DNA of 64,000 nt from Nectonema munidae (taxonomy: Eukaryota > Nematomorpha > Nectonematoida > Nectonematidae): contig JAUIRK010000938.1 in NCBI GenBank assembly GCA_030549495.1, positions 379,001 to 443,000 of the forward strand. Reading direction: 5' to 3'. The translations under genes were made by a program, and so were the position numbers. This document shows, in pieces, positions 11,288 to 22,699 of this stretch. The first letter of the stretch is position 1. Every line of letters begins with the position of its first letter. The notes under the pieces were generated by a model that saw nothing but the letters and a program-made list of their open reading frames with translations, ran no database searches and was not told where the DNA came from.

Positions 11288-13481
11288 CAGTAGAATCCCA
11301 ATAACTCGGACCCTCATGGGGGACATGAAATTCGTCCAACTTAGCGAATGTCCAAAGTATCCGAAGTATCAATAACTCGAACTTTTTTCACAAGTACGAC
11401 TTTTTAATTTTTATTGATTTTTTAATTTTAAAAAATGTATTAATATTTGTATTCAATAAATTATATTGATTTTAAAGATATTTTATTCATTTTAGAGCTT
11501 TTTTATTGATTTTTGAGATTTTGAATAAAATCCGTTATTGTTATTTGCTTTAAAAAACGAGTGCGCTCTGATTCAACAAGAGAGGAAATCTTTGGAGCCA
11601 GTGCTCCTACTTCCCCACTTTCTGTAAATAGTGAATATGTAAAAAGTGTTTCAAAAGCTTGCTGCACTTCTTCATTTGAAGTTTTAACAGGGACTTCATC
11701 TTTAGCCGTGTTTTCTTCTTCTTCATCATTTTCCACATCCATCGCATCACCTCGGATTTCTTCAAGTATTTCTGCATTAGCTAACGATTGGGCTGTTACT
11801 GCAACATCATCATCTACTGACAAATAATCTTTGACTTCAAAAGCTCCGGTCATAACATTCTTATCCCATTGCTTAAGCTCATCTATCACTTCGTTTAAGT
11901 GAGAGAACGAAATATCATCCTCAGAAATAACTGTTTCTGAAAACCCTCCTTTTCTGAAACAGTTAACAACTGTACTTGAAGTAACGTCACCCCAAGTATT
12001 TTCATTGCTTCAAGGATAGAAAGGGGCGTTACTTGCTTTCCTTGATCAATTGCGACAATGCTCTTTTTGATGACTCAAGTACGATATTTAGCTTTTAAAG
12101 ATCTAATCACTCCTTGATCCATTGGTTGTAAAGCTGATGTTGCATTAAGTGGCAGAAAATAAAGATGAATTGATTTGAGATTCTCAATTGAAGGGTTTGC
12201 TGCACAGTTGTCGATAATAATTAACGCTACTTTTCTGCTTTCTCTTTCAAACTTTTTGTCTTGCTCTCTTACCCATTCTTTAAAAAGCTCAGAGTTCATC
12301 CAGCTTTTATTTTGGCCACGCTAGCGACAAGGTAGGCTTCGTAAGTGTTTAAAACAACGAGGCTTCTTTGATTTTCCTATCACAAAAATAGGAAGCTTTT
12401 CTCCAGCTAGGTTTGCAGCAACAAGACCAGTTAATCGAATCTTACTGTGTTTTCCTCCGCTACATTTTTCTCCTTTCAAATTCCATGTCTTTTGGGGAAG
12501 CGCTCTATAAAACAGTCCAAATTCATCTGCATTGTAGATATCACAAGGGAGGGGGGGGGGGCGGTAATTTGACAATATTGTCGGCACAGTCGTTTTTTCC
12601 ACGGTTCAGTCATCTCGATAGTGACATCTCGACTTTCTTTATATTATTATATTATTATACATATTGTGTAGGCATAAGTTACCTGAAATTGCTTTAAATG
12701 AAACGTTGTATCGTTTTCTTCCATCGATCAAGCCATCCATCTGATGCCTGAAATTGTTCTAAACCAAGTTCTTTTCCAAAGTATAAGGCTTTGTCTTTAA
12801 GTATAGCACCATTCAGAGGCACATTGTTATGTCGGGTACTAATGAGCCACTGGTAACATGCTTTATCGATATCATCTGATTTTGCACCTTTCATTATAGA
12901 TCTTGGATTTTTCTTTAATCCATCCAGAAAGAGTTTGTTTAGGTATGCTGTGTTTACGAGAAACTGTAGCACAGCTATCGCCTTTTTCGATTTCTTTCAA
13001 AATTCTATATTTTTCAATAATGGTACGAGATTGTATCTTACGTTTTTCTCTGTTGAATGACGCCATTTTAAAATTGAATAAGATAATCAAAAAACTTTAT
13101 GTGATCTAAAGTTTCTAGAAAAGACAGAATAAAAAACAGTTGACAAAGGAGTCAGGATTTTGAATTAATAATATAAATATTAATTAAGAATATAAATACA
13201 TTCCACTCACTATAACTCGCATAGCGTATGCAGAGTGAATGAAACGCTAAGATTAACATAACAAATACAAAAAATTTGATTAGATTTAGTTTTTTATTAA
13301 AATCCATTCAAATACGGTTTCAAAAAGTCCGAGTTACATTAGTTTTTTTCTAAGGCGATCGAGAAAAGTAGGACTTTACGAATGTCCGAGTTTAAGGGAG
13401 TTTAACTAAAGCGGACGAGAAATTTGTACGACTAAGCGAATATCAGAGTTACCCAGGGTACGAGTAAACGAGATTCTACTG
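11288..13481 (-). mobile_element. Tigger (pogo superfamily) DNA transposon, near full length
   Basis: A 2,194-bp element bounded by TA on both sides (11,286-11,287 and 13,482-13,483). The terminal repeats are 'cagtagaatcccaataactc' on the left and, in reverse complement, 'cagtagaatctcgtttactc' on the right. The transposase runs on the minus strand from about 13,066 to 11,503. Its parts, in order, are a psq-type helix-turn-helix (M-A-S-F-N-R-E-K-R-K start), a CENP-B-type DNA-binding domain (K-S-D-D-I-D-K-A-C-Y-Q-W, 12,972-12,694), the first catalytic Asp in Y-N-A-D-E-F-G-L-F-Y-R, the second in L-I-I-I-D-N-C-A, the third in L-Q-P-M-D-Q-G-V-I, and an acidic C-terminus. It is broken into about five frames, one break near a G-run at 12,548. 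Confidence 0.93.
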
Positions 13482-13483
13482 TA

Positions 13484-14158
13484 CTTGTAAAAATCTCTAG
13501 CGGCTCTGACCTTCGATTTATACAAGTATGCGCGTTTCTAACTCATGTAAATATTTTGTGATATTGTTTTTGATACTATGAATTTGATTTGATTTTTTTT
13601 AAAGGGTTGGGAGAGGGGGGGGGGGGGGGGACTTCAAGTGCCCAAAAGCGAAACATTTGCAATAGATAAATTTGATGTTGGCCTACTTGAGAGCTGAAAT
13701 AGACTGAAATAACCTTATGCTTCCGTATCTTCTTTTATGAAAAAATCGTCAGATCTTTCTATCCTATAGAGTTACCTAAAAATTTGTTTGAAAGTGATAT
13801 TTTATGCTCATTTTTTGACGATACAAAGGATAAAAAAGTCGACAAAAGACGTAAATACTTTCCGTCCAAACATCTAGCGGCTAGTTCAATGCGCTTGTAT
13901 ACTATTCTTTTTTTTAATTAGCGTATGCATGTTAAGCCATATGTAATTATTGCACTGTAATCTTGAAGTCTTGATTTTGCAACCACTTTTTTAATCACCT
14001 GTGCATATATCAACTTATTAAATTTATATGGTAGTATATAAAAGGTGTGCTTAACTGATAATGATAAAGCTTAGTTTGCTCTCCAAATTCAAGTTTTGTT
14101 AAACTTTTTTTGTTTAAACTTTAATGTTAGAGAACATTTGATTTAGACTTAATTCAGA
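13484..14158. other. Intergenic, one long G-run
   Basis: No gene seen. A G-run of about 16 bases at 13,615-13,631 resembles the C/G runs at the ends of the hAT-like MITEs in this window and may be the remnant of one; no second end was found. Confidence 0.35.
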
Positions 14159-14159
14159 G

Positions 14160-14308
14160 TAAGGTTGGTTAGATACTAAGTTTATTAACTCAAGGTCTTG
14201 GGTTCGCTCCCGGATCAAGCCAACTTTCTCATAGTTTGATACAAGCGGCGCAATTGTGCCTTCTTGATCAAAACACCCCACGGTACCTTTGCCTTTATGG
14301 AAAAGGGA
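14160..14308 (+). mobile_element. tRNA-derived SINE, family 2, copy 1
   Basis: Begins 'aaggttggttagatactaag', passes through the B-box-like 'gggttcgctccc' and the family-specific 'gatacaagcggcgcaattg', 'tgccttcttgat', 'aaaacacccc', and ends 'ggtacctttgcctttat'. The same blocks in the same order occur at 19.85 kb and, inverted, at 58.8 kb. This is the most diverged of the three copies (B-box C for A). Confidence 0.82.
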
Positions 14309-14589
14309 TACAAGCTATACACTAGATGATCTTGCTAACGAAAAATGTTAAGAAATTTAAGACTTTTGATAAACATATTTTTTATTCCTCAGACTAAATT
14401 TTATCAATACTTTCATATTGTAAACCGAGATTATAAAATTACACCCTAAAAATCAAGGATTATGTCAAAAATCAAGATCTTGTTTTAAAAATCAATATGT
14501 TATATTTAGAAGCAACAAAAGTTGACCTATAAATCCTTTAAAAATTGACCTAACGACTTCAAAACGCAGACTTTATTTGCAAAAAAATT

Positions 14590-15090
14590 GAACTAAAAAA
14601 ATTATTCTATAATCACTTGAAAAGGGACGCTCCTTAGAGAGAGAAGAGCTTTTGAGAAAAATCATTGTATATTTTTTTTTTTTTGAGAAGAGCTTCCTTA
14701 TACATAATTTTTTTCTTCATATGTTAATGTTTTTGTTTCGTTTTTCCACATAGATCTTCAAATTCGATATTTCTATACAAATCAAATGCGTCTTTCATTG
14801 TAAGATTTGAAGATTGCGTTTTTTCAAATATTTTATTTATATACGCGAGAATGGAGGAGTTAAATTTTTTTAATCCATATTGATCGGATAAAAATGAAAT
14901 AATCCGTTTTTTAGTTGATTTGTGAACTTTTCAGTGTATAAAATCAATCCCAAAATTGTTAACTACTTGTTCCTTGTTTGTTAACTTGTTAAATCTACAG
15001 ATTCTAGAGTAATTTCAAAAATCGACTATTAAAAAGGTCACCTATTGATTAAAATTGACCTTTGTTGACCTAATAATGTGATCTTCTTTT
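14590..15090 (-). repeat. Dispersed repeat, copy 2 (inverted relative to 6.1-6.4 kb)
   Basis: The reverse complement shares 'tttttaatagtc', 'aacaagttaacaaac', 'gttcacaaatcaactaaaaa' and 'atcttacaatgaaa' with 6,085-6,420 in the same order. A short frame around 14,750-14,830 (T-M-K-D-A-F-D-L-Y-R) may be a leftover of a coding part. Family not recognised. Confidence 0.5.
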
Positions 15091-15099
15091 ACACAAACT

Positions 15100-16815
15100 T
15101 TATAAAACAAAAATATTTACGTGTTCCAGAATAAGTGCTATTGGAAATCAAAAGTTGACTTTATATTGACTTTTAACTGGCCTGACCAAAGAAATCAGAA
15201 ACTATCTCACAGAATAAAAAACTCCAACTTCCACCCCTTTGAGTCACAAACAAACGCTGTGACGTACGCTCTAATGTCGTTACTATCTGGCCTCTGAGAT
15301 TGGCCAACGTTTATCTCAGGGCTTTATCCCAGCATGACATACCTCCCACAACACAGTAAACCACACGAAAACACTTCCATTGACGTAGTATATACACGTG
15401 AACGTGCATACGTTCCACATATGTGTGCATGGTGGAGTTCAAGATGTTAACATAGTTAGAATTACGTTAGAATGTCAACAAAGGTAAAATAGCTAGTTTA
15501 ATGCATTTCACTGAGATGATATCACCTCTGTCACTTGACAGTTGACAAATCAGTCAGGATTTTGAATTAATAATATAAATATTAATTAAGAATATAAATA
15601 CATTCCACTCACTATAACTCGCATAATGAAACGCTAAGATTAATTAATACAAACTACTTTCAGGATGCCTCTATAAATGCAAATTTTAAACATAGAATAA
15701 TGTTCGTGCAGGCAGAGGTAAAAACAAACAGGGAAGTAAGTAACCTAATTCTAACCTACCCCAGTTATAGCATATTTTTTAATGACATTTTAAACACTAC
15801 ATCACTTCATTAATGATTTTTTATTCTAAAATTTAGATTATTAAAATTATAAAAAAAAAATATATATTTTTTATTCTAAACAATTATTTGAGAAGGGAGA
15901 GATTTTTTTTTGAATTTCTTGTTTTTAATCTAGCATCAAAATAATTGATGTCAACGTAGTTTCTTAATTGATGCATGTATGAGCAATAATATCTATTTTT
16001 GATTATTATTGAAATTCGGATACAACTTCCATATTTTCTTCCGACAAATGTAGATGATTGGCTTGATTATTATTGTATAACTTCACAATCCTATCATTCC
16101 TGAATAAAATTGATTCTTTTGCTTTCATTAAAATTATTATGTGATCAAATCAAATTAATATATAGAAATTTCTTTACGGCGTATTTATTTTGATGAATTA
16201 TTATTATACCACATGTTTATCAGACATTTTCTCAGATACTTCAATACAACAGACTAATTAGTTCATTTAAAATGATGTTTTTGAATATCTCCTACCCAAT
16301 GCTTCTCTATTTTTTCTTAATGTAAAAATATCTCTGAAACTAAATTCTAAAATCAATCATATTGAAAACACTAATTCTAAAATTTTTAAAATGATTGGAT
16401 TTATTAAATATATAAACGGTGTTGAGAAATTGCCAGATGGCAATTGTCCGGTTGGTTACCTCTTAGCATCTCTCATCCTCTTCTCATCCTTAGTTCATCC
16501 TCTTAGCATCCTCATCTGGGGATCATTTAAGTTTTAGCATCCGCAATAACAATTTTCAAACATTTTTTTTTCAATTTAACGCCTAACTTTATCCAAAATT
16601 TTAAAATGTATAACATTTGGGTTTGCAACACAAGAAGTCCCTTTTGCAAAGGGCTAAAATTTTTGATTTTATTTTTTACAAAAGTCTTTTTTATTCTATA
16701 TTATCTATGGAAATCGAAATTTACTACTTTATACAAATTTTTGGATACAAATTCTGAATTCTTTTTCTCTCATCAACTTATTTTATGAGACATATTAAGA
16801 TTTTTTTGGTATTTT
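15100..16815. other. Intergenic DNA with a Tigger end fragment
   Basis: Apart from the fragment at 15,538-15,655 I see no gene or repeat. A slightly GC-richer patch at 15,230-15,430 has no open frame I recognise. 'catcctcttagcatcctcat' repeats around 16,465-16,520. Confidence 0.4.
15538..15655 (+). repeat. Second copy of the Tigger right-end interior
   Basis: Matches 13,138-13,255 inside the Tigger element almost exactly, including 'attttgaattaataatataa', 'atattaattaagaatataaa' and 'ccactcactataactcgcat'. It lacks a short internal piece ('gcgtatgcagagtg') present in the Tigger copy. No terminal repeat is attached, so it is a fragment of a related element or a local duplication. Confidence 0.8.
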
Positions 16816-16819
16816 GTTA

Positions 16820-17771
16820 TTGTCTGGTTACAGCAATCGCCCTAGAGAGATGTTTTGGTCAGTCTCCAGATGTGCATTTCCATTGCTGCCTAGCACCATG
16901 AGTAGAAAGTCTCCAACAGTTGAAATCTTTTAATCATTTTTGTGACCATACTCTCTTGAATAATGATAAATCCTTCAAAGCAAGATTTCTTTTAGATTAT
17001 TTCAAAGAGAAGGCAGCCAAATTTTGGTTTTTTTGTCCATAACTTGTCCATTGAGTAGAGGAAGCTTTGGAACAGTAACGCAAAATAGTGTTTTGAATTG
17101 CCCATTGCTAGACGTTAAAAATGGAGATAAAAAATAGAGGGTCTTATGATTTTGCCTCCGATGATAAAGTTATTGTTATAAGATGCCTGGATACTAAATG
17201 CGTTTGTATTGGAAGCAATTTTTCAGGAATTTTAGCTTTGAAGTCCGTTCAAAATGGTCCAAGCATGAAAACAACGAGACAATGGCAGGTGTGGACTTGT
17301 CTTATTTTTTGGTTAACAGATATAAATGCACTATTAGATCCAAAAAAGTGGTACTGGCCTATTTTTACGGATATCATTGATACTTTACTTTTCAACGCTT
17401 GGAGATTGAAGAACTTCTTTGATAAGAATGTAGATTTGCTAGCTTATAAGTAAGAAATTATTTTGGGCCTACTGAAAAAAACGAATTGTTTTACTTCAAT
17501 ACTAGAGTCCTTCAAAAAGATTGCCGCAAGAGAGAAAGAGAGATTTATTTACATGTCAAAAAACAAAAATACAAAATGTTTCTCTATCAAAAAAAAGGGC
17601 TCACTAGTTGAATTTTTCAAGACATTATACATGATGAAACTGGACATTTTGTTCTGTACGAAGCAAAGTCAAAGAAGATGTTGGTTGTGTAATAAAAATA
17701 CCACAAAGACTTGCATAAAGTGTGAAGTGGCCTTACACTACAAATGTTTTAATTCGTATCATAAAAAGTGA
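16820..17771 (+). mobile_element. piggyBac-type transposase relic
   Basis: Translated pieces follow the order of piggyBac transposases: N-R-P-R-E-M-F-W at about 16,834, then M-S-R-K with a shifted F-N-H-F-C-D-H region, F-K-A-R-F-L-L-D-Y-F-K-E-K (about 16,976), R-G-S-Y-D-F-A-S-D-D-K-V-I-V-I-R (17,137-17,184), K-K-W-Y-W-P-I-F-T-D-I-I-D (about 17,341), and a C-terminal cysteine-rich finger C-W-L-C-N-K-N-T-T-K-T-C-I-K-C (about 17,680). The finger ends with L-H-Y-K-C-F-N-S-Y-H. Two frames of 110 and 102 codons remain open at the 3' end; upstream there are several breaks. The TTAA-flanked ends were not found. Confidence 0.8.
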
Positions 17772-17779
17772 ATAAACCT

Positions 17780-19850
17780 TCTCTTACACCACCTCCACAC
17801 TCTTCGGAAAATGATGTATTTTTTTTTAATTTTAAAATAAATATTCTTTCTTTTGGTTTGTTATATCTATTAATAAAAATTTAATTAAAATATCCTTTTT
17901 CCAATTGATCCAATGGCAGGGTAAAAATGCGAGTAAATAACTTTTTTTGTCAAAATTATTCATTAATGTGCTTTAAGATTTTTGGAGATGCTAATCTTAA
18001 TTAGAAAATGGTTATGAGTAGGAGCCATTAAAATTTTCAGTAGCTTCGACTCCTCTCAATGCGATTAGCTTGGCTCCTCCAAAATTATTTGGCGCCATCC
18101 TGCCTTCACCAGCAAATTTAAGTTCAAAAAGAAGTAAAACATTTTAAAGGCACAAAATCATTTTCTCTCATAATGCCATATATCAGCTTCAAACTTGTCT
18201 AGCGTTATAGCAGGTCTTCTTGTATTTAATATTAATTGCGGCACCACCGTGATTAATTAAATACCAAAATTTTTTATTTTATTTTCAACATATGTGAAAT
18301 AACTTTCCTTCTTTTTTCGAGGGTAACGCATGTCTCTTCCACAGATTAAGAAATTTTGTTGATATATTTTTTTAAGTTTATTTCAAGTTGTTCTTCATCA
18401 TGATTACCGTGTGCTTTTTTAATTCAAATATTCTAAATTTATAAAATCGGAACAATAAAATCTTTATTGATTTGATAAAAATGTTTGAAAATCACACGCA
18501 AACATAAAATAAATGAAGCTTTAAAAAAAAAATTCTAAAATCTTGTATGTCCTCATCCTAAAAAAATAATAACGACAATGGCAATCAAAAATTCGTAGAA
18601 AACACTCATTTTGAATGTTTATTTTAAATTTTTAGAAGTTTTACCAAAGAATAGATCTAAAAAATTTGAAGTATTAATTTTATCGCGCCGCATGCAAAAC
18701 TTTTTTTTATTCACGCAAAAAAGCTTGAACATAAAAAAGAATCGCGTACCACTGTTCTCCTTTTCTAAATCATATCGACACTTTTATTGTAATAAATGAA
18801 AAGCGTAGAACGAATCAAATTTACCCTTCTCTGCAAAATATGTTTATCAAATATTAATTTTTCAAAATATTTTTTTTATTTTTTATCAAAAAAAAAAGTA
18901 GTCAAAATGCATGACTTACTCTTTTGCTCTTCCGCTTAAATGATAAGTACAAAATATTTATATCAGCGCAAAATGTCGATGCTTTGAGAAAATATGAATG
19001 AATATTTTAAAAAATTTACAGACTTGAAATGTTAGGATAAAAATTATTATTGTGAAAATGGCGTTTATTTTGTATATTTGTAAGCATTACGTTCTTCAAT
19101 AAAAGAAAACATTTGTGAGTTGAGATGGGAAATGCGCAAAATGAAAACAGCATTTGCATAATTAATTAATTAATTACCCGCAAATAATTCAAAATCTAAA
19201 GATAAAAGTTGCACTTAGAATTCGCTGTAAAGACTTTTATTTCTGAAACTTTTGTAAACTACAAAATCAACTGATCATTTATGTAATTATTGATCTCGCA
19301 AAAGGCATTTAAAAGAAATGTGTGCAAATTTGCGTTGACTTACCCCTTTTTGTAACGCCTAAATAAATTGACAAAGCTGATTGATTACTGTCACAATTTC
19401 ATAAAACGCCCTCCCAAACCTATACATTCCCATTCTTCCCCTTGGCTTGGATAAATCACTTGAACCACCAGAATGTTTTAGTCGACTCTAGCGATGCTGG
19501 GTCCCAGAAAAAGCACGCACTCGGCCTTTTCTCGTTTTTCACTGGCAACGATATTTATGCGTCTTCTATGGCACAACACTTGAAGAAAGCTTGAACACAA
19601 GAAGATCGTATTTCCTTTGAATCAGCTCTTAGCCTTCCTTCATGTCAAAACTCATAAATGTGGCGAAAATTCGAAATTTTTTGAAATTTTTACAAAAGTG
19701 GAACGATTTTGAGAATGCCTTCTGATGAAAAGTGAGAACTTCATTGAATAGTTTTTTTAAACTTCCTTACGATATTCTTATCTGGAGTGAAGTTTTCTTT
19801 AAAATACTAATGAATTTGATGTCATAACAATCCTCAATATTTTTATAAAA
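17780..19850. other. AT-rich intergenic DNA
   Basis: No gene recognised. The only part with higher GC and an open frame is 19,435-19,575 (see findings). An 'attaattaattaatta' run lies near 19,157-19,177. Confidence 0.4.
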
Positions 19851-20006
19851 GGGGGGCGTGAGTAGGGTTGGTTAGATGCTGGATTCGATAACTCAAGGTC
19901 TTGGGTTCGATTCCGCATCAAGCCTACTTTCTCATAGTTCGATACAAGCGGCGCAATTGTGCCTTCTCGATGAAAACACCCCGGGATGATACCCTTACCT
20001 TTATAT
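19851..20006 (+). mobile_element. tRNA-derived SINE, family 2, copy 2
   Basis: Starts 'gggggcgtgagtagggttgg', has the B-box 'gggttcgattcc', the family block 'gatacaagcggcgcaattg', 'aaaacaccccgggatgatac' and ends near 'cttacctttata'. It agrees closely with the inverted copy at 58.8 kb, including the shared 5' 'gggcgtgagtaggg'. No clear target duplication was seen. Confidence 0.85.
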
Positions 20007-20213
20007 CAAATTCGCACTTTTCCATTCTTCAAACTTATTCCTTTTTTCATTGTAATAGTGCAATAAATGCTTTTGTCTCAACAACGGCAAATCGCCCAAT
20101 TGTCTCTACTTTTTTCATAAATCTCCTTTCACTTGCTAAGTGGAGTAGGTGGATCTCATCTTTGAGTATGTAACTTGAAAAGACTTGTTGTGGAGAGTGA
20201 GTAATAATAATAA

Positions 20214-21150
20214 TCAATAAAAGCTCATAAAATCAATTCCGCCGATGCAGAAGATGGAGATGAAAGAAATAAACATCTTACCTATCTTCGTGATAATTAA
20301 AGTTTTTGCAGCAGGAAAAATGGTCGTCACATCTTCAGTTCCCAATGCATATAGGATCTTTATTGTCGTTTTGCCATTTGGTGGTGTGTACATACAAACT
20401 GTTTCTCCTTTTTTCGCATCTGTTGTATCAGGTGTTGTGATTGAACTGCCAGGGAAGTCTTCCTCTTTGAAAATGGTGCCATTCACGTCATAGAACGGAA
20501 CTTCCCCCTCTTTCTCGCATTCTTCAAACTGCAACTTGAAATTGGCGTCGTCTCCTTTGAAAATGAGAACTTCATCAGTGCTCTTTCCATTCACCACCGT
20601 GCACTTTTCTAAATATCAGTAGTAACAATTTTGATTTGACATTAGATCTTTTTTCTACAGTTGATCAAACAAAAGTTAAGTATTTTGCTAAGTATAAGTA
20701 GTTTCATGTGTTGGCAAAAAGAGAAATTATTATCGCCATCTATCATAAATTGCATTAACGTTTATCCTACCCACTTTTTGAAAGAACTAATTGCTTGTTT
20801 TGTGATATAAAATAGTTGTCTTGTTAACAAATTTGATTTTTAAAGTTGATATATTTTTTTATACTTAGAATTCCTTTTTTTCTGCTTCTTCATTGTTTTG
20901 AAAAAGGGAGAAAGCATTATTAAAGCTTTCAAGAAGAGGTGTGCGAATTATTTAGCCACCTCTAGTTTTTGAAAGGATTTTGACCCAACGGCCTTTTACA
21001 AAATTGTATTGTTTTAACTAAGATCGCAGGTTTGCTGCTCGGGTGTGAGAAACGACTCCCACGAATAAACTTACGCTCAGTGATGCAAAAGAAAAAGCCG
21101 ACGAGAAGGAGACAGGCAGAGGAGAGGGTTGAGTTGCACGATTTCTTCAT
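20214..21150 (-). CDS. Small secreted protein of unknown family (2 exons seen)
   Basis: Exon 1 (21,150-21,075) encodes a 25-residue signal peptide: M-K-K-S-C, then the hydrophobic A-C-L-L-L-V-G-F-F-F-C. It ends at a 'gtaagt' donor in phase 1. Exon 2 starts at 20,608 after a 'gatatttag' acceptor and fits that phase exactly, giving C-I-T-E-Q-K-C-T-V-V-N-G-K. It adds about 108 residues with three cysteines, a possible N-glycosylation site (N-G-T) and many T/D/K residues. At 20,282 a good 'gtaagatg' donor would pass to a further exon I could not place. If it is not used, the frame runs on into a short hydrophobic tail and stops at 20,214, which could be a membrane or GPI-type tail. I do not recognise the family. 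Start chosen because the ATG follows a TATA box and begins a signal peptide. Confidence 0.75.
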
Positions 21151-21216
21151 CTTTTCAGTCAAAGTTTGTTGGATTGCGTGTGTGTGTGTGAGTGTGATTC
21201 GAATCCACTTTCTCCC

Positions 21217-21234
21217 TCCTTTTATACGCGTCTT
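21217..21234 (-). promoter_or_regulatory. TATA box of the secreted-protein gene
   Basis: The minus strand reads 'gcgtataaaagga', a strong TATA box about 75 nt upstream of the ATG at 21,150. A start site some 30 nt downstream would fall in the 'cactcacacac' stretch and give a 5' UTR of about 45 nt. The position fits a polymerase II promoter for this gene. Confidence 0.65.
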
Positions 21235-21599
21235 TTTACTCCTCATTCACGAAAACAAGTTTACACGGCGTTTTACAGTTTACTTTGCTTTTTTGGGCGT
21301 TAGCGCTCTCTGAACATACCCACGAATTTGATTAAATGCCAGATTTCGAGTGAAAAAACACAAATGTTTGTTCTGCCTCATGTTTGCACTTGTTTGGAGA
21401 AGCCGGTATTTTGCGTTGATGCAAAAAAACACAACCACCATATTCATTCTGGATAGTGGTGATAGCATATATAGAGAGCCTCCTCATCTCCCTATAACTG
21501 CGTGAAAGATTTTTATCCTGGGTTGTATGTTAAGTAAATCGGTGTTTTGCTGACACATCACTACTAAAAATTTGGCCTAGATTGGACTATCCTTTTAAA

Positions 21600-21745
21600 A
21601 GACTCCAAAAATTGGGGTATATTGGAATAAGTTTCATTGATGTGAAAATCATTTGGAGTAAAGATTTTTGACTAGCTTTAACAAAAAAACGCCTTCTTCA
21701 AAGAAGATAATTCGCAAAGTGTTCAAATTTTTCAATAAAACGACT
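21600..21745 (+). repeat. ~145-bp direct repeat, copy 1
   Basis: Shares 'actccaaaaattggg', 'tatatt.gaat.agtttcatt', 'cttcaaa.aagat.attcgcaaag' with 23,862-24,005 in the same orientation, at roughly 75-80% identity. The two copies bracket the Tigger relic and the inverted repeat between them. Confidence 0.6.
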
Positions 21746-21810
21746 TATTCAAACCTGCGGATTTAGAGTTATAAGCTTTATGTAAAACAAATTTTTACTA
21801 AAAGTAGGCT

Positions 21811-22034
21811 AAATAATCAAAGAATCGAAAAATTTTCAAATCAAAAAATATTTATTCATTTTAAATATATCGTTGGCTCCCCTTACTTTTAGTTTCGTAT
21901 GTGCATAATTTGATAAAAATTAATTATTATAGACTAGGTTTATCTTTCAATTTTAAAAGTAAGGGGAGCCAACGATATATTTAAAAAGAATAAATATTTT
22001 TTGATTTGAACATTTTTCGATTCTTTGATTATTT
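21811..22034. repeat. 80-bp inverted repeat with 64-nt spacer, near-perfect hairpin
   Basis: Left arm 21,811-21,890 and right arm 21,955-22,034 are reverse complements at 78 of 80 positions by my alignment. The mismatches are 'tttca'/'ttgaac' and 'attcatttt'/'aaaagaat'. The inner part of each arm holds 'atatatcgttggctcccctt'. The spacer is 64 nt and AT-rich. No transposon target duplication is evident at the outer ends. Either strand would fold into a long hairpin if transcribed. Confidence 0.9.
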
Positions 22035-22164
22035 GACCAATATAATATTTAAAATCGTGCAAATTGCAAAATATAGGTAAAAACTTTTGTAACATCGTAT
22101 GAGGTAGCAAAATATGAACAGAAAGTTTGATATTTTTTGATTTTTTAAAGAATATTTTTCAATT

Positions 22165-22515
22165 CTTTGATATGAATTATCGCGGTATACAGGTTGGAGA
22201 TGAACCATCGTAGTATACAGGTATAATGTATATAGGTAATAACTTATGTAGCATCGTCTCCCCGAATGAGGTATATCAAATCTTACATCTAGCAGAATGT
22301 GAACAGAAAGTTGAACATTGTCTCCCTAGTTATTTGTACATGGATAGAAACCATCGTAGTATACAGGTTGAAGATGAATCATCGTAGTATACAGGTTGGA
22401 GATGAATCATCGTAGTATACAGGTTGGAGATGAATCATTGTAGTATATAGTTTGGAGATGAATCATCGTAGAATACAGGTTGGAGAAGAATCATCGTAAT
22501 ATACGGGTTGGAGAT
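22165..22515. repeat. 28-bp minisatellite
   Basis: The unit 'ggttggagatgaatcatcg' plus 'tagtataca' (28 bp) repeats six to seven times in a row from about 22,345 to 22,515, with small changes between units. Two separated outlying units lie at about 22,165-22,225. The regular part is the segment where 'atcgtagtatacaggttgga' recurs every 28 bases. Confidence 0.88.
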
Positions 22516-22699
22516 AACACGCAAGTTGTCTACCCGCGTTCAACTGTACAGGTTATGAGATCTGTATATATATAATTGTCAAAACGGCGTACATTTACTT
22601 TTGAAAGGGCAAATTTGAAAAATCACGCTGAATAAAATAGAAATAATTTATTTCCCTTATCATATATAAACAAAAATGTTCGTCAATAATTCAATATTT

